NCBI RefSeq assembly: GCF_934330165.1
Contig: NZ_CAKRGI010000015.1
Location: forward strand, 1-54,993
Reading direction: 5' to 3'
Origin: an uncultured Mediterraneibacter sp.
GTDB lineage: Bacteria > Bacillota > Clostridia > Lachnospirales > Lachnospiraceae
Length of the DNA stretch: 54,993 nt
Positions 24,582 through 33,510 of the stretch are shown one piece after another. Under the pieces are notes generated by a model. The model was not told the origin of the DNA and made no database searches. It worked only from the letters and a program-made list of their open reading frames with translations. A program made the translations under genes and the position numbers. How positions within the stretch are numbered: position 1 is the stretch's first letter; each line of letters starts with the position of its first letter.

Positions 24582-25964
24582 ATGAACTTACCAAAAGAAT
24601 TTGAAGAAAAGATGAAGACTCTGCTCGGGTCTGAATATGAAGAATATACCGCCTGCTATGATGAGCCAAGGCATTATGGTCTGCGTGTCAATACAGCCAA
24701 GATCTCTGTTGAAGATTTTTTAAAGATCGCACCCTGGCCGCTGGAGCCGGTTCCGTGGATCGAGAATGGATTTTACTATGACGGAGATCATATCCAGCCT
24801 TCTAAGCACCCATATTATTTTGCAGGACTTTACTATCTGCAGGAACCAAGTGCCATGACCCCTGCCAGCCGTCTGCCGGTGGAGCCGGGAGACCGGGTAC
24901 TGGATGTCTGTGCTGCACCGGGCGGAAAAGCAACGGAACTGGGAGCAAAATTACAGGGGACTGGTGTTCTTGCAGCCAACGACTTAAGTAGTTCCCGTGC
25001 CAAGGGGCTTTTAAAGAATCTGGAGCTTTTCGGCATTGGCAATGTTCTCGTATTAAGCGAAGAACCCGGTAAATTAGTTTCTTATTTTGAAGGTTATTTT
25101 GACAAGATCCTGATTGATGCTCCCTGCTCCGGTGAAGGAATGTTCCGTAAGGATAAGAAAATGGTAAAAGCGTGGGAAGAACATGGTCCGGCTTTCTTTT
25201 CCAAAATTCAGAAAAGTATCATTACCCAGGCTGCACAGATGCTCCGTCCTGGAGGTATGCTGCTTTACTCGACCTGTACTTTTTCACCGGAAGAGAATGA
25301 GCAGACGATCGAATATCTGCTGCAGGAATATCCCGAATTTCAGATCTGTGAGATGGAAGGGTATGAAGGATTTGTCAATGGAATGCCACAGGTGACCGAG
25401 AACAGAAATGACGAGCTGAAAAAGACCGTCCGTATTTTTCCTCACCGGATGAAGGGGGAGGGGCATTTTCTTGCCCTTCTTCAGAAGGGAGAAGCACATC
25501 CGGCTCTTCCTTCCGGGAGCGATACCGGAAAGCAAAAAAGGCTGCCCGAAGAACTTACTTCATTTTTAAGTCATGTACATCGGGAGTTTCTTCCTTCCAG
25601 AATGGAAATGCGTGGCGATAAAGTATACTATATGCCAGCCGGTCTTCCTTCCATCCGGGGAATCCGTTTTCTACGTACCGGACTGCTGCTTGGAGAACTG
25701 AAAAAGAACCGTTTTGAACCGAGTCAGGCTTTTGCCATGAATCTGAAAATGGAAGAGTACGATCAGATCCTCAATCTTCCTGTCAGTGATGAGCGGGTGA
25801 TCAAATATCTCAAAGGTGATACGCTCGATGTGGAAGATCTGGTATCTCCGAAAGAGAAAGGCTGGTATCTTGTCTGTGTAGACGGATACCCGCTTGGTTT
25901 CGGTAAACTGGTCGATCAGATGCTGAAAAATAAATATCTTCCCGGATGGCGGTGGAACGGATGA
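24582..25964 (+). CDS. RsmF/RsmB-family rRNA m5C methyltransferase
   Basis: SAM-dependent cytosine-5 methyltransferase of the NOL1/NOP2/Sun family acting on rRNA. The 460-residue product has an N-terminal RNA-binding part (1-100), the SAM motif VLDVCAAPGGKATELG near residue 106, the DAPCSGEGMF motif (PC cysteine) near 182 and the STCTFSPEENE motif (TC catalytic cysteine) near 232. A C-terminal PUA-like domain (about 325-460) marks the RsmF/YebU-like subfamily. ATG 24582 with AAAGGAG 6 nt before is preferred to an in-frame ATG at 24552. The exact rRNA position modified is not deducible. Confidence 0.92.
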   Translation: MNLPKEFEEKMKTLLGSEYEEYTACYDEPRHYGLRVNTAKISVEDFLKIAPWPLEPVPWIENGFYYDGDHIQPSKHPYYFAGLYYLQEPSAMTPASRLPVEPGDRVLDVCAAPGGKATELGAKLQGTGVLAANDLSSSRAKGLLKNLELFGIGNVLVLSEEPGKLVSYFEGYFDKILIDAPCSGEGMFRKDKKMVKAWEEHGPAFFSKIQKSIITQAAQMLRPGGMLLYSTCTFSPEENEQTIEYLLQEYPEFQICEMEGYEGFVNGMPQVTENRNDELKKTVRIFPHRMKGEGHFLALLQKGEAHPALPSGSDTGKQKRLPEELTSFLSHVHREFLPSRMEMRGDKVYYMPAGLPSIRGIRFLRTGLLLGELKKNRFEPSQAFAMNLKMEEYDQILNLPVSDERVIKYLKGDTLDVEDLVSPKEKGWYLVCVDGYPLGFGKLVDQMLKNKYLPGWRWNG

Positions 25965-26701
25965 AGTTAAGACTGGATAAATATCTTGCGGATATGGGAC
26001 TCGGGACAAGATCCCAGATAAAAAAGGACATTTCCAAAGGGCAGGTGCTTGTCAATGGAACCGTCAGCAAAGATGCCGGAACCAGGATCGATACAGAAAA
26101 GGATCAGGTCTCCTATCTTGGGCAGACTGTTACCTATGCGGAGTATGAATACTATATGCTGAACAAACCTGCAGGTGTCGTTTCCGCGACAGAAGACCGG
26201 CATGACCGAACCGTTTTAGACCTCATCGATACAAAGCAGCGGAAAGATCTTTTCCCTGTCGGAAGACTGGACAAAGATACCGAGGGGCTTCTGCTCATCA
26301 CGAACGATGGGGCATTGGCTCACCGGCTTCTTTCCCCTAAGAGCCACGTCGACAAAGTCTACTTTGCCCGGATTGAGGGAAAGGTTACTGCAGAAGATGT
26401 GTTCCTTTTTCAGAAAGGTGTAGACATCGGAGAGCAGGCACTTACGCTTCCCGCACTGCTTGAAATTTTAAGCAGTGATACCGTCTCAGAGATCCGGCTG
26501 ACGATCTGCGAGGGAAAGTTTCATCAGGTCAAACGGATGTTCGAGTCAGTTGGCAAGAAAGTTCTGTATCTGAAAAGGCTTTCCATGGGAACACTTATTT
26601 TGGATGACTTACTGCCACCGGGAGCTTACCGTACACTGACTGCCGGGGAGATCAGAAGCTTACAGACAATATCAAAAAAAGAAACAGGAGATAAAGAATG
26701 A
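25961..26701 (+). CDS. RsuA/RluB-family pseudouridine synthase
   Basis: Converts a specific uridine in 16S (RsuA, U516) or 23S (RluB, U2605) rRNA to pseudouridine; which one cannot be told here. The 246-residue protein has an N-terminal S4 RNA-binding domain (about 1-60), the YYMLNKPAGVVS strand and the catalytic GRLDKDTEGLLLITNDG motif near residue 100 (Asp nucleophile). The C-terminal KFHQVKRMF segment is also conserved. It starts at ATGA overlapping the previous stop codon, indicating translational coupling. Confidence 0.94.
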   Translation: MKLRLDKYLADMGLGTRSQIKKDISKGQVLVNGTVSKDAGTRIDTEKDQVSYLGQTVTYAEYEYYMLNKPAGVVSATEDRHDRTVLDLIDTKQRKDLFPVGRLDKDTEGLLLITNDGALAHRLLSPKSHVDKVYFARIEGKVTAEDVFLFQKGVDIGEQALTLPALLEILSSDTVSEIRLTICEGKFHQVKRMFESVGKKVLYLKRLSMGTLILDDLLPPGAYRTLTAGEIRSLQTISKKETGDKE

Positions 26702-28578
26702 ATGGTGGATTTTTACCTGTCAGCAGAAAAGAAATGAAAGAACGTGGATGGGATCAGGTCGATTTTGTCTATATTTCCGGAGATGCTTATGTAGACCATC
26801 CTTCCTTTGGTCATGCCATCATCACAAGGCTACTGGAATCCCGTGGCTACAGAGTGGGAATCATTGCACAGCCGGACTGGAAGACACCTGACAGCGTCAC
26901 GGTTTTTGGCGAACCACGTCTTGGATTTCTTGTATCCGCAGGAAATATGGATTCCATGGTCAACCATTATTCCGTATCCAAAAAGCGACGGAAGACCGAT
27001 GCTTACACACCCGGAGGTGTTATGGGAAAGCGGCCGGATTATGCCTGTGTTGTCTACGGGAATCTGATCCGGCAGACTTATAAGAAAACTCCGGTCATTC
27101 TGGGCGGCATTGAAGCCAGTCTGCGAAGGATGGCACATTATGATTACTGGTCTGACAAACTAAAGCGTTCCATCCTTTTAGATTCCGGTGCGGATATTCT
27201 TTCTTACGGAATGGGAGAACACTCCATCATCGAGATTGCAGAGGCACTGGATGCCGGCATTCCGGTGGAAGAGATTACCTATATCAACGGAACTGTCGTC
27301 AAAGCAAAGAATCTCGACAGCGTCTACGATGCAGAGATCCTTCCCTCTTTTGAAGAGTTGAAAGCAGACCGGCTGACTTATGCAAAAAGCTTCTATACCC
27401 AGTATCTTAATACCGATGCTTTCAATGGCAAACGGCTGGTAGAGCCTTATTCTGACTACCTCTATGTGGTACAGAATCCACCTGCACTTCCACTGACCGA
27501 GATAGAAATGGATGATATCTATTCTCTGCCTTATATGAGAACTTATCATCCTTCCTACGAGGCACTTGGCGGAGTTCCTGCTATCTCCGAGATCCGGTTC
27601 AGCCTCATCAGCAACCGGGGCTGTTTTGGCGGATGCAGTTTCTGTGCATTGACCTTTCATCAGGGACGGATCATCCAGACCCGCAGCCACCAGTCACTTT
27701 TAGATGAAGCCAGACAGATCACAAAAGAAAAAGATTTTAAAGGATACATTCATGACGTAGGAGGACCGACTGCCAATTTCCGGCATCCTTCCTGTAAAAA
27801 GCAGTTAAAGTACGGTGTCTGCAAGAACCGCCAGTGTCTGTTCCCGGCACCCTGTAAAAATCTGAATGCAGACCACAGTGATTATGTCCGGCTTTTAAAA
27901 GAACTACGTGCGATTCCGAAAGTTAAAAAAGTCTTTATCCGCTCGGGAATCCGATTCGATTATCTTTTAAAAGAAGAGGACAGAACTTTTTTACGGGAAC
28001 TTTGTGAATATCATGTCAGCGGGCAATTGAAGGTTGCACCGGAACATGTTGCAGCACCGGTTCTCTCCCTGATGGGAAAACCAGAACATAAAGTATATGA
28101 GCAGTTTACCGAAGAATTTTATAAAATGAACAAAAAGATCGGAAAAGAACAGTATCTTGTTCCGTACCTGATGTCATCCCATCCCGGTTCAACGCTGAAA
28201 GAAGCAGTAGAACTGGCAGAATATTGCAGGGATCTCGGTTATATGCCGGAGCAGGTGCAGGATTTTTATCCGACTCCGTCCACACTTTCCACCTGTATGT
28301 ATTATACCGGTGTTGACCCCCGTACCATGAAGCCGGTCTATGTACCGAAGAGTCCACATGAGAAGGCCATGCAGCGTGCATTGATCCAGTATCGCAACCC
28401 GGAACTGTACGATCTTGTATCAGAAGCACTCCACAAGGCAGGAAGAACCGATCTCATCGGTTTCGGTCCAAAGTGTCTGATCCGGCCACGGAAATTTGCC
28501 GATCAGAAGAAAAATGAAAGAGAAAAGAACAGCAGTCAGAAGAAAAAATCCATTCGGAATGTACACCGAAAGAAATGA
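26698..28578 (+). CDS. YgiQ family radical SAM protein
   Basis: A 626-residue radical-SAM enzyme. The Fe-S cluster motif CxxxCxxC is at Cys309, Cys313 and Cys316 (RGCFGGCSFC). The N-terminal UPF0313 domain (about 1-290) starts GGFLPVSRKEMKERGWDQVDFVYISGDAYVDH, and the SAM domain includes GGIEASLRRMAHYDYW upstream and the KVAPEHVA block near 445. The C-terminal tail is Lys-rich and low-complexity. The reaction is not established for this family. It overlaps the previous gene by ATGA. Confidence 0.95.
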   Translation: MNGGFLPVSRKEMKERGWDQVDFVYISGDAYVDHPSFGHAIITRLLESRGYRVGIIAQPDWKTPDSVTVFGEPRLGFLVSAGNMDSMVNHYSVSKKRRKTDAYTPGGVMGKRPDYACVVYGNLIRQTYKKTPVILGGIEASLRRMAHYDYWSDKLKRSILLDSGADILSYGMGEHSIIEIAEALDAGIPVEEITYINGTVVKAKNLDSVYDAEILPSFEELKADRLTYAKSFYTQYLNTDAFNGKRLVEPYSDYLYVVQNPPALPLTEIEMDDIYSLPYMRTYHPSYEALGGVPAISEIRFSLISNRGCFGGCSFCALTFHQGRIIQTRSHQSLLDEARQITKEKDFKGYIHDVGGPTANFRHPSCKKQLKYGVCKNRQCLFPAPCKNLNADHSDYVRLLKELRAIPKVKKVFIRSGIRFDYLLKEEDRTFLRELCEYHVSGQLKVAPEHVAAPVLSLMGKPEHKVYEQFTEEFYKMNKKIGKEQYLVPYLMSSHPGSTLKEAVELAEYCRDLGYMPEQVQDFYPTPSTLSTCMYYTGVDPRTMKPVYVPKSPHEKAMQRALIQYRNPELYDLVSEALHKAGRTDLIGFGPKCLIRPRKFADQKKNEREKNSSQKKKSIRNVHRKK

Positions 28579-28585
28579 GGTCAGA

Positions 28586-29344
28586 ATGAGAGTAGCGATT
28601 GTCACCGGAGCATCTTCCGGTATGGGACGTGAATTCGTCCTTCAGATCGGAGCTTTATATAAAAACCTGGACGAAATCTGGGTGATCGCAAGGAGAAAAG
28701 GAAATTTAGAAAAAGTGGCAGAGCAGTCCCGTCTGCCTTTGCGTATCTTTGACGGAGATCTTCTGAAAAAGCCTGTCTATAAAGCTTTTTGCAAGGCACT
28801 CTGTGAAGACACTCCTGATATCCGTATGCTTGTCAACGCAGCCGGATTCGGAAGATCCGGTTCTGTAGAAGAGATCAGTATGCAGCGGAGACGGATCCAG
28901 ACAGACATGGTTGGCTTGAATTGCCAGGCTTTAACAAGAATGACCCTTCTCTGCCTTCCTTACATGCATCCTGGAAGCCGGATCGTCAATCTGGCATCGG
29001 CAGCAGCCTTTTGTCCACAACCGTATTTTGCGGTTTATGCGGCAACGAAATCCTATGTGCTGAGCTTTTCCCGTTCGCTCAGAGAAGAGCTTAAGACCCG
29101 CGGTATCACCGTCACAGCGGTCTGCCCCGGTCCGGTTGACACTCCCTTTTTTGATGTCAGTGGAAAACCTCAGAACTTCTTGAAAGAACTGACTATGGCA
29201 CAGCCAGGACCGGTGGTACATCAGGCACTGAAAGACAGCCGGAAAAGGAAGGAGCTGTCTATTTACGGACTTCCGATGAAACTGACCTATGCCGGCACGA
29301 AGCTGCTGCCACATAAATTGCTCCTGCGTATACAGAACCTGTAG
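28586..29344 (+). CDS. Short-chain dehydrogenase/reductase (SDR) family oxidoreductase
   Basis: A 252-residue classical SDR. The cofactor motif TGASSGMG (residues about 7-14) and the active-site YAATK (Tyr and Lys near 154/158) are intact, with NAAG near 87 and a C-terminal helix. NAD(P)-dependent carbonyl reduction is expected; the substrate is unknown. The ATG at 28586 with GAGG upstream gives the normal SDR N terminus; an in-frame ATG at 28496 would add 30 residues within the ygiQ coding tail. It sits inside an RNA-modification operon, which is odd but common in this group. Confidence 0.9.
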   Translation: MRVAIVTGASSGMGREFVLQIGALYKNLDEIWVIARRKGNLEKVAEQSRLPLRIFDGDLLKKPVYKAFCKALCEDTPDIRMLVNAAGFGRSGSVEEISMQRRRIQTDMVGLNCQALTRMTLLCLPYMHPGSRIVNLASAAAFCPQPYFAVYAATKSYVLSFSRSLREELKTRGITVTAVCPGPVDTPFFDVSGKPQNFLKELTMAQPGPVVHQALKDSRKRKELSIYGLPMKLTYAGTKLLPHKLLLRIQNL

Positions 29345-29380
29345 ATAATCGATCTTTTAAATGAAAAGGAAATCAATCAT

Positions 29381-29959
29381 ATGAAGAAAGTTGAAAAGGG
29401 GAAACCCGGTTATTTAAATTATAAAAAGAAAGCAGAGATTCTCCGTACAGTCATTTATTTTGCCATTGTCGCAGCCATCTTTCTGCTTGGATACACCCAG
29501 ACGCATACCCGTCTCAACCTGATGACTGTTGTGGCAGTTCTCGGCTGCCTTCCGGCATCCAAAGCACTGGTTGGTGTCATCACCCGCTTTCCGTACCCGT
29601 CCATCGATCCTGACAGGGCAAAGGAGATTGCAAAAATTTCCCGCCATCTGACGGTCTGCTACGATACAGTCATCACCAGCCGGGAAAAGATCATGCCGGC
29701 AGACTGCTTTGTTATTTCCGGGCATAATCTTTATGGTTATACTCATTATGAGAAAGTGAATCCTGAGGAACTTGCAAAGCACATCCGCTCGATTCTTTCC
29801 CAGAACGGTTACACCGGACTGACAGTCAAAATTTTAAACCAGTATGCACCTTTTCTTGCAAGAGTAGAAGGGCTTGATAATATTGCAGCAGTAGAACAGG
29901 AAGATACAAAGCAGACCGAACAGGAAATCCGACACCTTCTGCTGAACATTTCCATGTAA
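29381..29959 (+). CDS. Hypothetical membrane protein in the RNA-modification operon
   Basis: A 192-residue protein I do not recognise. After a basic N terminus (1-20) come two membrane segments (about 24-42 and 48-68), then a cytoplasmic domain of about 120 residues with SRHLTVCYDTVITSREKIMPADCFVISGHNLYGY in its centre and a charged C-terminal helix. No catalytic motif is seen. RBS AAAAGGA is present. It is flanked closely by the SDR (37 nt) and a pseudouridine synthase (28 nt), so it is co-transcribed with them. Confidence 0.75.
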   Translation: MKKVEKGKPGYLNYKKKAEILRTVIYFAIVAAIFLLGYTQTHTRLNLMTVVAVLGCLPASKALVGVITRFPYPSIDPDRAKEIAKISRHLTVCYDTVITSREKIMPADCFVISGHNLYGYTHYEKVNPEELAKHIRSILSQNGYTGLTVKILNQYAPFLARVEGLDNIAAVEQEDTKQTEQEIRHLLLNISM

Positions 29960-29987
29960 AATGGTTCTGGATTTCGGAGAAAAGACA

Positions 29988-30983
29988 ATGAAAGAAATTA
30001 TAATTAAAAAAAATGAAGCCGGACAGCGGTTCGACAAATTTCTTGCGAAATATATGAACCAGGCTCCTAAAAGCTTTTTTTATAAAATGCTCCGCAAGAA
30101 AAATATCACCCTGAACGGGAAAAAGGCAGCAGGAAATGAAATTCTCGAATTAAATGATACCGTCCGTCTGTTCCTTTCCGACGAGACCATTCAGAAATTT
30201 TCAGGCACCATACAGCAGTCCCCCGGAGATCCCGACTGGATCCTGGCTCATGCCGGAAAAGAGCCTTCCATTATTTATGAGGATGAATCCACCATTTTCC
30301 TGGACAAGCCCGCAGGGATGTTGTCCCAGAAGGCAAAACCAGACGACATCTCCATGGTAGAACACCTGATCGCTTATCTGCTGAACAGCGGTCAGATTTC
30401 CAAAGAAGAACTGCGGACATTTCATCCTTCTGTCTGCAACCGTCTTGACCGCAATACCAGCGGACTGATCGCTGCCGGCAAGACCCTGCAGGCACTCCAG
30501 CAGTTAAGTGAAATGTTCCGTGACCGCAGCCTGAAAAAATATTATCTCTGTCTTGTCCGTGGAAAAGTTTCTTCCGACAGTCATATCAGCGGCTATCTGA
30601 AAAAAGATTCCCGGACGAACCGGGTCACTGTCAGCCGGACTCCGTCCGCAGCAGCTTCCCCGATTGAGACAGAATATCATATAATAAAGCAAACTGAAGA
30701 TGTTACACTTCTAGAAGTTCATCTGATCACCGGAAAGACGCATCAGATCCGTGCCCATCTTGCATCCATCGGTCATCCCATTGCAGGAGATTACAAATAT
30801 GGAAACCGGGCTTTCAATGAGACTCTGAAAAAAGAATATGGTCTTTCCTCACAGCTTCTCCACGCATACCGTCTTAATTTTCCGAAGTGTGGCGGAGATC
30901 TTTCCCTCCTTTCGGGAAAAGAACTTCAGGCACCACTGCCTCCTCTTTTTCAGAAAATCTGTCAGGAAAAGGGTGTGATATAA
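29988..30983 (+). CDS. RluA-family pseudouridine synthase
   Basis: A 331-residue protein. The N-terminal S4-like domain (about 1-65: AGQRFDKFLAKYMNQAPKS) precedes the catalytic domain with NRLDRNTSGLIAAGKT near residue 150 (Asp nucleophile), ETEYHIIKQTEDVTLLEVHL and KTHQIRAHLASIGHPIAGD near 252. RluC/RluD-like activity on 23S rRNA is expected; the position is unknown. The start at ATG 29988 with CGGAGA upstream is preferred to the in-frame ATG at 29961. It is 1 nt from recU. Confidence 0.93.
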   Translation: MKEIIIKKNEAGQRFDKFLAKYMNQAPKSFFYKMLRKKNITLNGKKAAGNEILELNDTVRLFLSDETIQKFSGTIQQSPGDPDWILAHAGKEPSIIYEDESTIFLDKPAGMLSQKAKPDDISMVEHLIAYLLNSGQISKEELRTFHPSVCNRLDRNTSGLIAAGKTLQALQQLSEMFRDRSLKKYYLCLVRGKVSSDSHISGYLKKDSRTNRVTVSRTPSAAASPIETEYHIIKQTEDVTLLEVHLITGKTHQIRAHLASIGHPIAGDYKYGNRAFNETLKKEYGLSSQLLHAYRLNFPKCGGDLSLLSGKELQAPLPPLFQKICQEKGVI

Positions 30984-30984
30984 A

Positions 30985-31518
30985 ATGGCAACCTGGAATT
31001 CGAGAGGACTTCGTGGTTCGACTCTGGAAGAATTTATCAATCATACCAATACCCGCTACAGTGAAATGGGGCTTGCACTGATCCAGAAGATTCCAACCCC
31101 CATCACTCCGGTAAGGATTGATAAAGAGCATCGGCATATTACCCTTGCCTATTTTGATAAGATCAGTACCGTAGATTATATCGGTGCCGTGCAGGGCATT
31201 CCGGTCTGCTTTGATGCAAAAGAATGTAATGCTGATACATTTCCACTTCAGAATGTCCATGAACATCAGATCCGTTTTATGGAAAAATTTGAGCAGCAGG
31301 GAGGAATCGCATTTCTCCTGATCTATTATACAGCCCGTGAGGAGCTCTACTATATGCAATACCGGCAGATCCGCCGATTCTGGGACAGGGCAGAGGCAGG
31401 TGGAAGAAAAAGCTTCCGGCTGGATGAACTGGAACCGGACTGGTTTATGAAACTTCAGAATGGCTTTTTTATTCCTTATCTTGATTCCATCCAGAAGGAT
31501 TTGGACACGAGGGATTGA
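30985..31518 (+). CDS. recU: Holliday junction resolvase RecU
   Basis: Cleaves four-way junctions in Firmicutes in place of RuvC. The 177-residue protein shows the RecU core: SRGLRGSTLEEFINHTNTRY at the N terminus, KIPTPITPVRI near residue 36, the catalytic STVDYIGAVQGIPVCFDAKE segment (Asp and Glu/Lys residues) near 60-80, and FPLQNVHEHQIRFME near 86. Ending the RNA-modification operon, it is also a few tens of nucleotides before a perfect promoter for the his operon. The ruvAB partner genes are 27 kb away. Confidence 0.93.
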   Translation: MATWNSRGLRGSTLEEFINHTNTRYSEMGLALIQKIPTPITPVRIDKEHRHITLAYFDKISTVDYIGAVQGIPVCFDAKECNADTFPLQNVHEHQIRFMEKFEQQGGIAFLLIYYTAREELYYMQYRQIRRFWDRAEAGGRKSFRLDELEPDWFMKLQNGFFIPYLDSIQKDLDTRD

Positions 31519-31543
31519 CAGAAGCAGAGAAAATCCGTATAAT
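31515..31543 (+). promoter_or_regulatory. Consensus sigma-A promoter of the histidine operon
   Basis: TTGACA (31515-31520), exactly 17 nt, TATAAT (31538-31543): a perfect match to consensus. It overlaps the recU stop codon. The leader to hisZ is only about 55 nt, too short for a His T-box. Confidence 0.9.
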
Positions 31544-31599
31544 TACAAACAGGTTTTAACGTATTAGCAGACTAAAGTGTTTAAGAAAGGTGAATCTAC

Positions 31600-32850
31600 A
31601 TGGAACAGAAACTGCATACACCGGAAGGCGTCCGGGATATATATAATAAAGAATGTGAAATTAAACTGACATTGCAGAAAAAACTTGGCACCGTACTTCA
31701 TTCCTATGGTTATCAGGATATTCAGACTCCGACATTTGAATATTTTGACGTATTCCGTAAAGAAATCGGTTCTACTTCTGCAAGAGAAATGTATAAATTT
31801 TTTGATCGGGAGGGAAATATCCTTGCATTACGCCCGGATATCACGCCTTCTATTGCCAGAGCCGTTGCAACGCTTTTTGAGACAGAAGATTTTCCAATCC
31901 GCCTGTGCTATGCCGGCAATACTTTTATCAACCATTCCAGTTATCAGGGACGGCTGAAAGAGAACACCCAGCTTGGTGCTGAGCTGATCGGTGTCGATTC
32001 CATCGAGGCAGACGCAGAAATGCTCGCTATGGTGGTGGACGGACTGAAGAAAACCGGACTGAAAGAATTTCAGGTCAGTATCGGACATGTAGACTTTATC
32101 CAGAGTCTGTTCCAGGCAGCAGGTCTTGAGGAGGATGAAGCAGAAGAGCTACGTACCCTCATCGCCAACCGTAACTTCTTTGGAGTAGAGGAAGTACTGG
32201 ATCATATGGATGTTGCTGACTCTGTCAAAGAAGCATTTCATCTTCTGCCTGAACTGACCGGCGGAGCAGAGATCCTGGATCAGGCACTTTCTGTTGCCCC
32301 GGGAGAAAAAGCCGGTCAGGCGATTCATCGCTTAAAGCAGATTGATGAGCTTCTCCGCCTTTACGGAGTGGAAGATCATATCACATTTGATCTGAGCATG
32401 AGCGGAAACTACGGATACTATACCGGTATCATTTTCCGTGCTTATACTTACGGAACAGGAGATGCTGTCGTACGCGGAGGCCGTTACGATCATCTGCTTG
32501 AAAAATTCGGTAAGAATACTCCATCCATCGGTTTTGCCATCATTTTAGATGAACTGATGAATGCCCTGAACCGGCAGAACATCCAGGTAGAGACCGGCAG
32601 CCGCAATCTCCTCGTCTATACACAGGCTACTGAAAAGTGGGCCATCTCCCTTGCAAGAACATTCCGCAGTAAAGGGAAAAATATTGAAATGCTCAAGCGT
32701 AATACTGAGGATGACCGTCAGGTATACGAGGAATACGGAAAGCGATCTTCCGTCATGACCATGCTGTATCTCCGGGATGACCTGAAGATTGAGATGATCA
32801 ATTTCCGCACAGGCGAAAAGAAGATCATGGACACGAAAAAGCAGAAGTAA
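31600..32850 (+). CDS. hisZ: ATP phosphoribosyltransferase regulatory subunit HisZ
   Basis: HisZ is a histidyl-tRNA-synthetase paralogue that forms a hetero-octamer with the short HisG and confers histidine feedback. The 416-residue protein has the class II synthetase-like core: TPEGVRDIYN at the N terminus, the ALRPDITPSIARAVAT block near residue 73, and GYYTGIIFRAYT plus VRGGRYDHL near 270-290. It begins the his operon with AAAGGTG upstream. Adjacent to a 214-residue HisG, consistent with the HisGS type. Confidence 0.95.
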   Translation: MEQKLHTPEGVRDIYNKECEIKLTLQKKLGTVLHSYGYQDIQTPTFEYFDVFRKEIGSTSAREMYKFFDREGNILALRPDITPSIARAVATLFETEDFPIRLCYAGNTFINHSSYQGRLKENTQLGAELIGVDSIEADAEMLAMVVDGLKKTGLKEFQVSIGHVDFIQSLFQAAGLEEDEAEELRTLIANRNFFGVEEVLDHMDVADSVKEAFHLLPELTGGAEILDQALSVAPGEKAGQAIHRLKQIDELLRLYGVEDHITFDLSMSGNYGYYTGIIFRAYTYGTGDAVVRGGRYDHLLEKFGKNTPSIGFAIILDELMNALNRQNIQVETGSRNLLVYTQATEKWAISLARTFRSKGKNIEMLKRNTEDDRQVYEEYGKRSSVMTMLYLRDDLKIEMINFRTGEKKIMDTKKQK

Positions 32851-32863
32851 AGGAGCAGAACCT

Positions 32864-33508
32864 ATGAGATATTTAACATTTGCACTGACCAAAGGGCGTC
32901 TTGCCAGTAAGACTCTTGATATGCTGGAAAAGCTCGGAATTACCTGCGACGAGATGAAAGATAAAAACTCACGCAAACTGATCTTCACCAATGAGGAACT
33001 GGGACTCCGGTTCTTCCTTGCAAAAGGTCCGGATGTACCGACCTATGTAGAATACGGTGCCGCAGATATCGGTGTAGTCGGAAAGGATACCATCATTGAA
33101 GAAGGGCGAAAAGTCCATGAAGTACTTGACCTGGGATTCGGGAAATGCCGGATGTGTGTCTGCGGTCGTGAAGAGACAGCAGAAAAACTGCAGCATCATG
33201 AACTGATCCGTGTTGCCACAAAATACCCGAATATTGCGAAAGACTATTTTTATAATAAAAAGCATCAGACGGTTGAGATCGTAAAGTTAAATGGATCTAT
33301 CGAGCTTGCTCCGATCGTAGGGCTTTCCGAAGTCATTGTAGATATCGTTGAAACCGGTTCTACACTGAAAGAAAACGGACTGGTCGTATTAGAAGAGGTA
33401 TGCCCTCTGTCCGCCCGTATGATCGTCAATCCGGTCAGTATGCGTATGGAGAATGACCGCATTAAGGAACTCATCACAAATCTCAGAAACCTGCTCAGGG
33501 AGGAATAA
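32864..33508 (+). CDS. hisG: ATP phosphoribosyltransferase, short-form catalytic subunit
   Basis: First step of histidine biosynthesis, condensing ATP and PRPP. The 214-residue short form lacks the C-terminal regulatory domain and therefore depends on HisZ, encoded just upstream. Motifs include FALTKGRLASKTL at the start, DVPTYVEYGAADIGVVGKD near residue 56 and the PRPP-binding VDIVETGSTLKENGL near 162. 13 nt after hisZ, 2 nt before hisD. Confidence 0.97.
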   Translation: MRYLTFALTKGRLASKTLDMLEKLGITCDEMKDKNSRKLIFTNEELGLRFFLAKGPDVPTYVEYGAADIGVVGKDTIIEEGRKVHEVLDLGFGKCRMCVCGREETAEKLQHHELIRVATKYPNIAKDYFYNKKHQTVEIVKLNGSIELAPIVGLSEVIVDIVETGSTLKENGLVVLEEVCPLSARMIVNPVSMRMENDRIKELITNLRNLLREE

Positions 33509-33510
33509 AA

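Noticed and set aside
31544..31599. Histidine T-box riboswitch before hisZ
   Set aside because: The leader is only about 55 nt, with no specifier loop or T-box motif.
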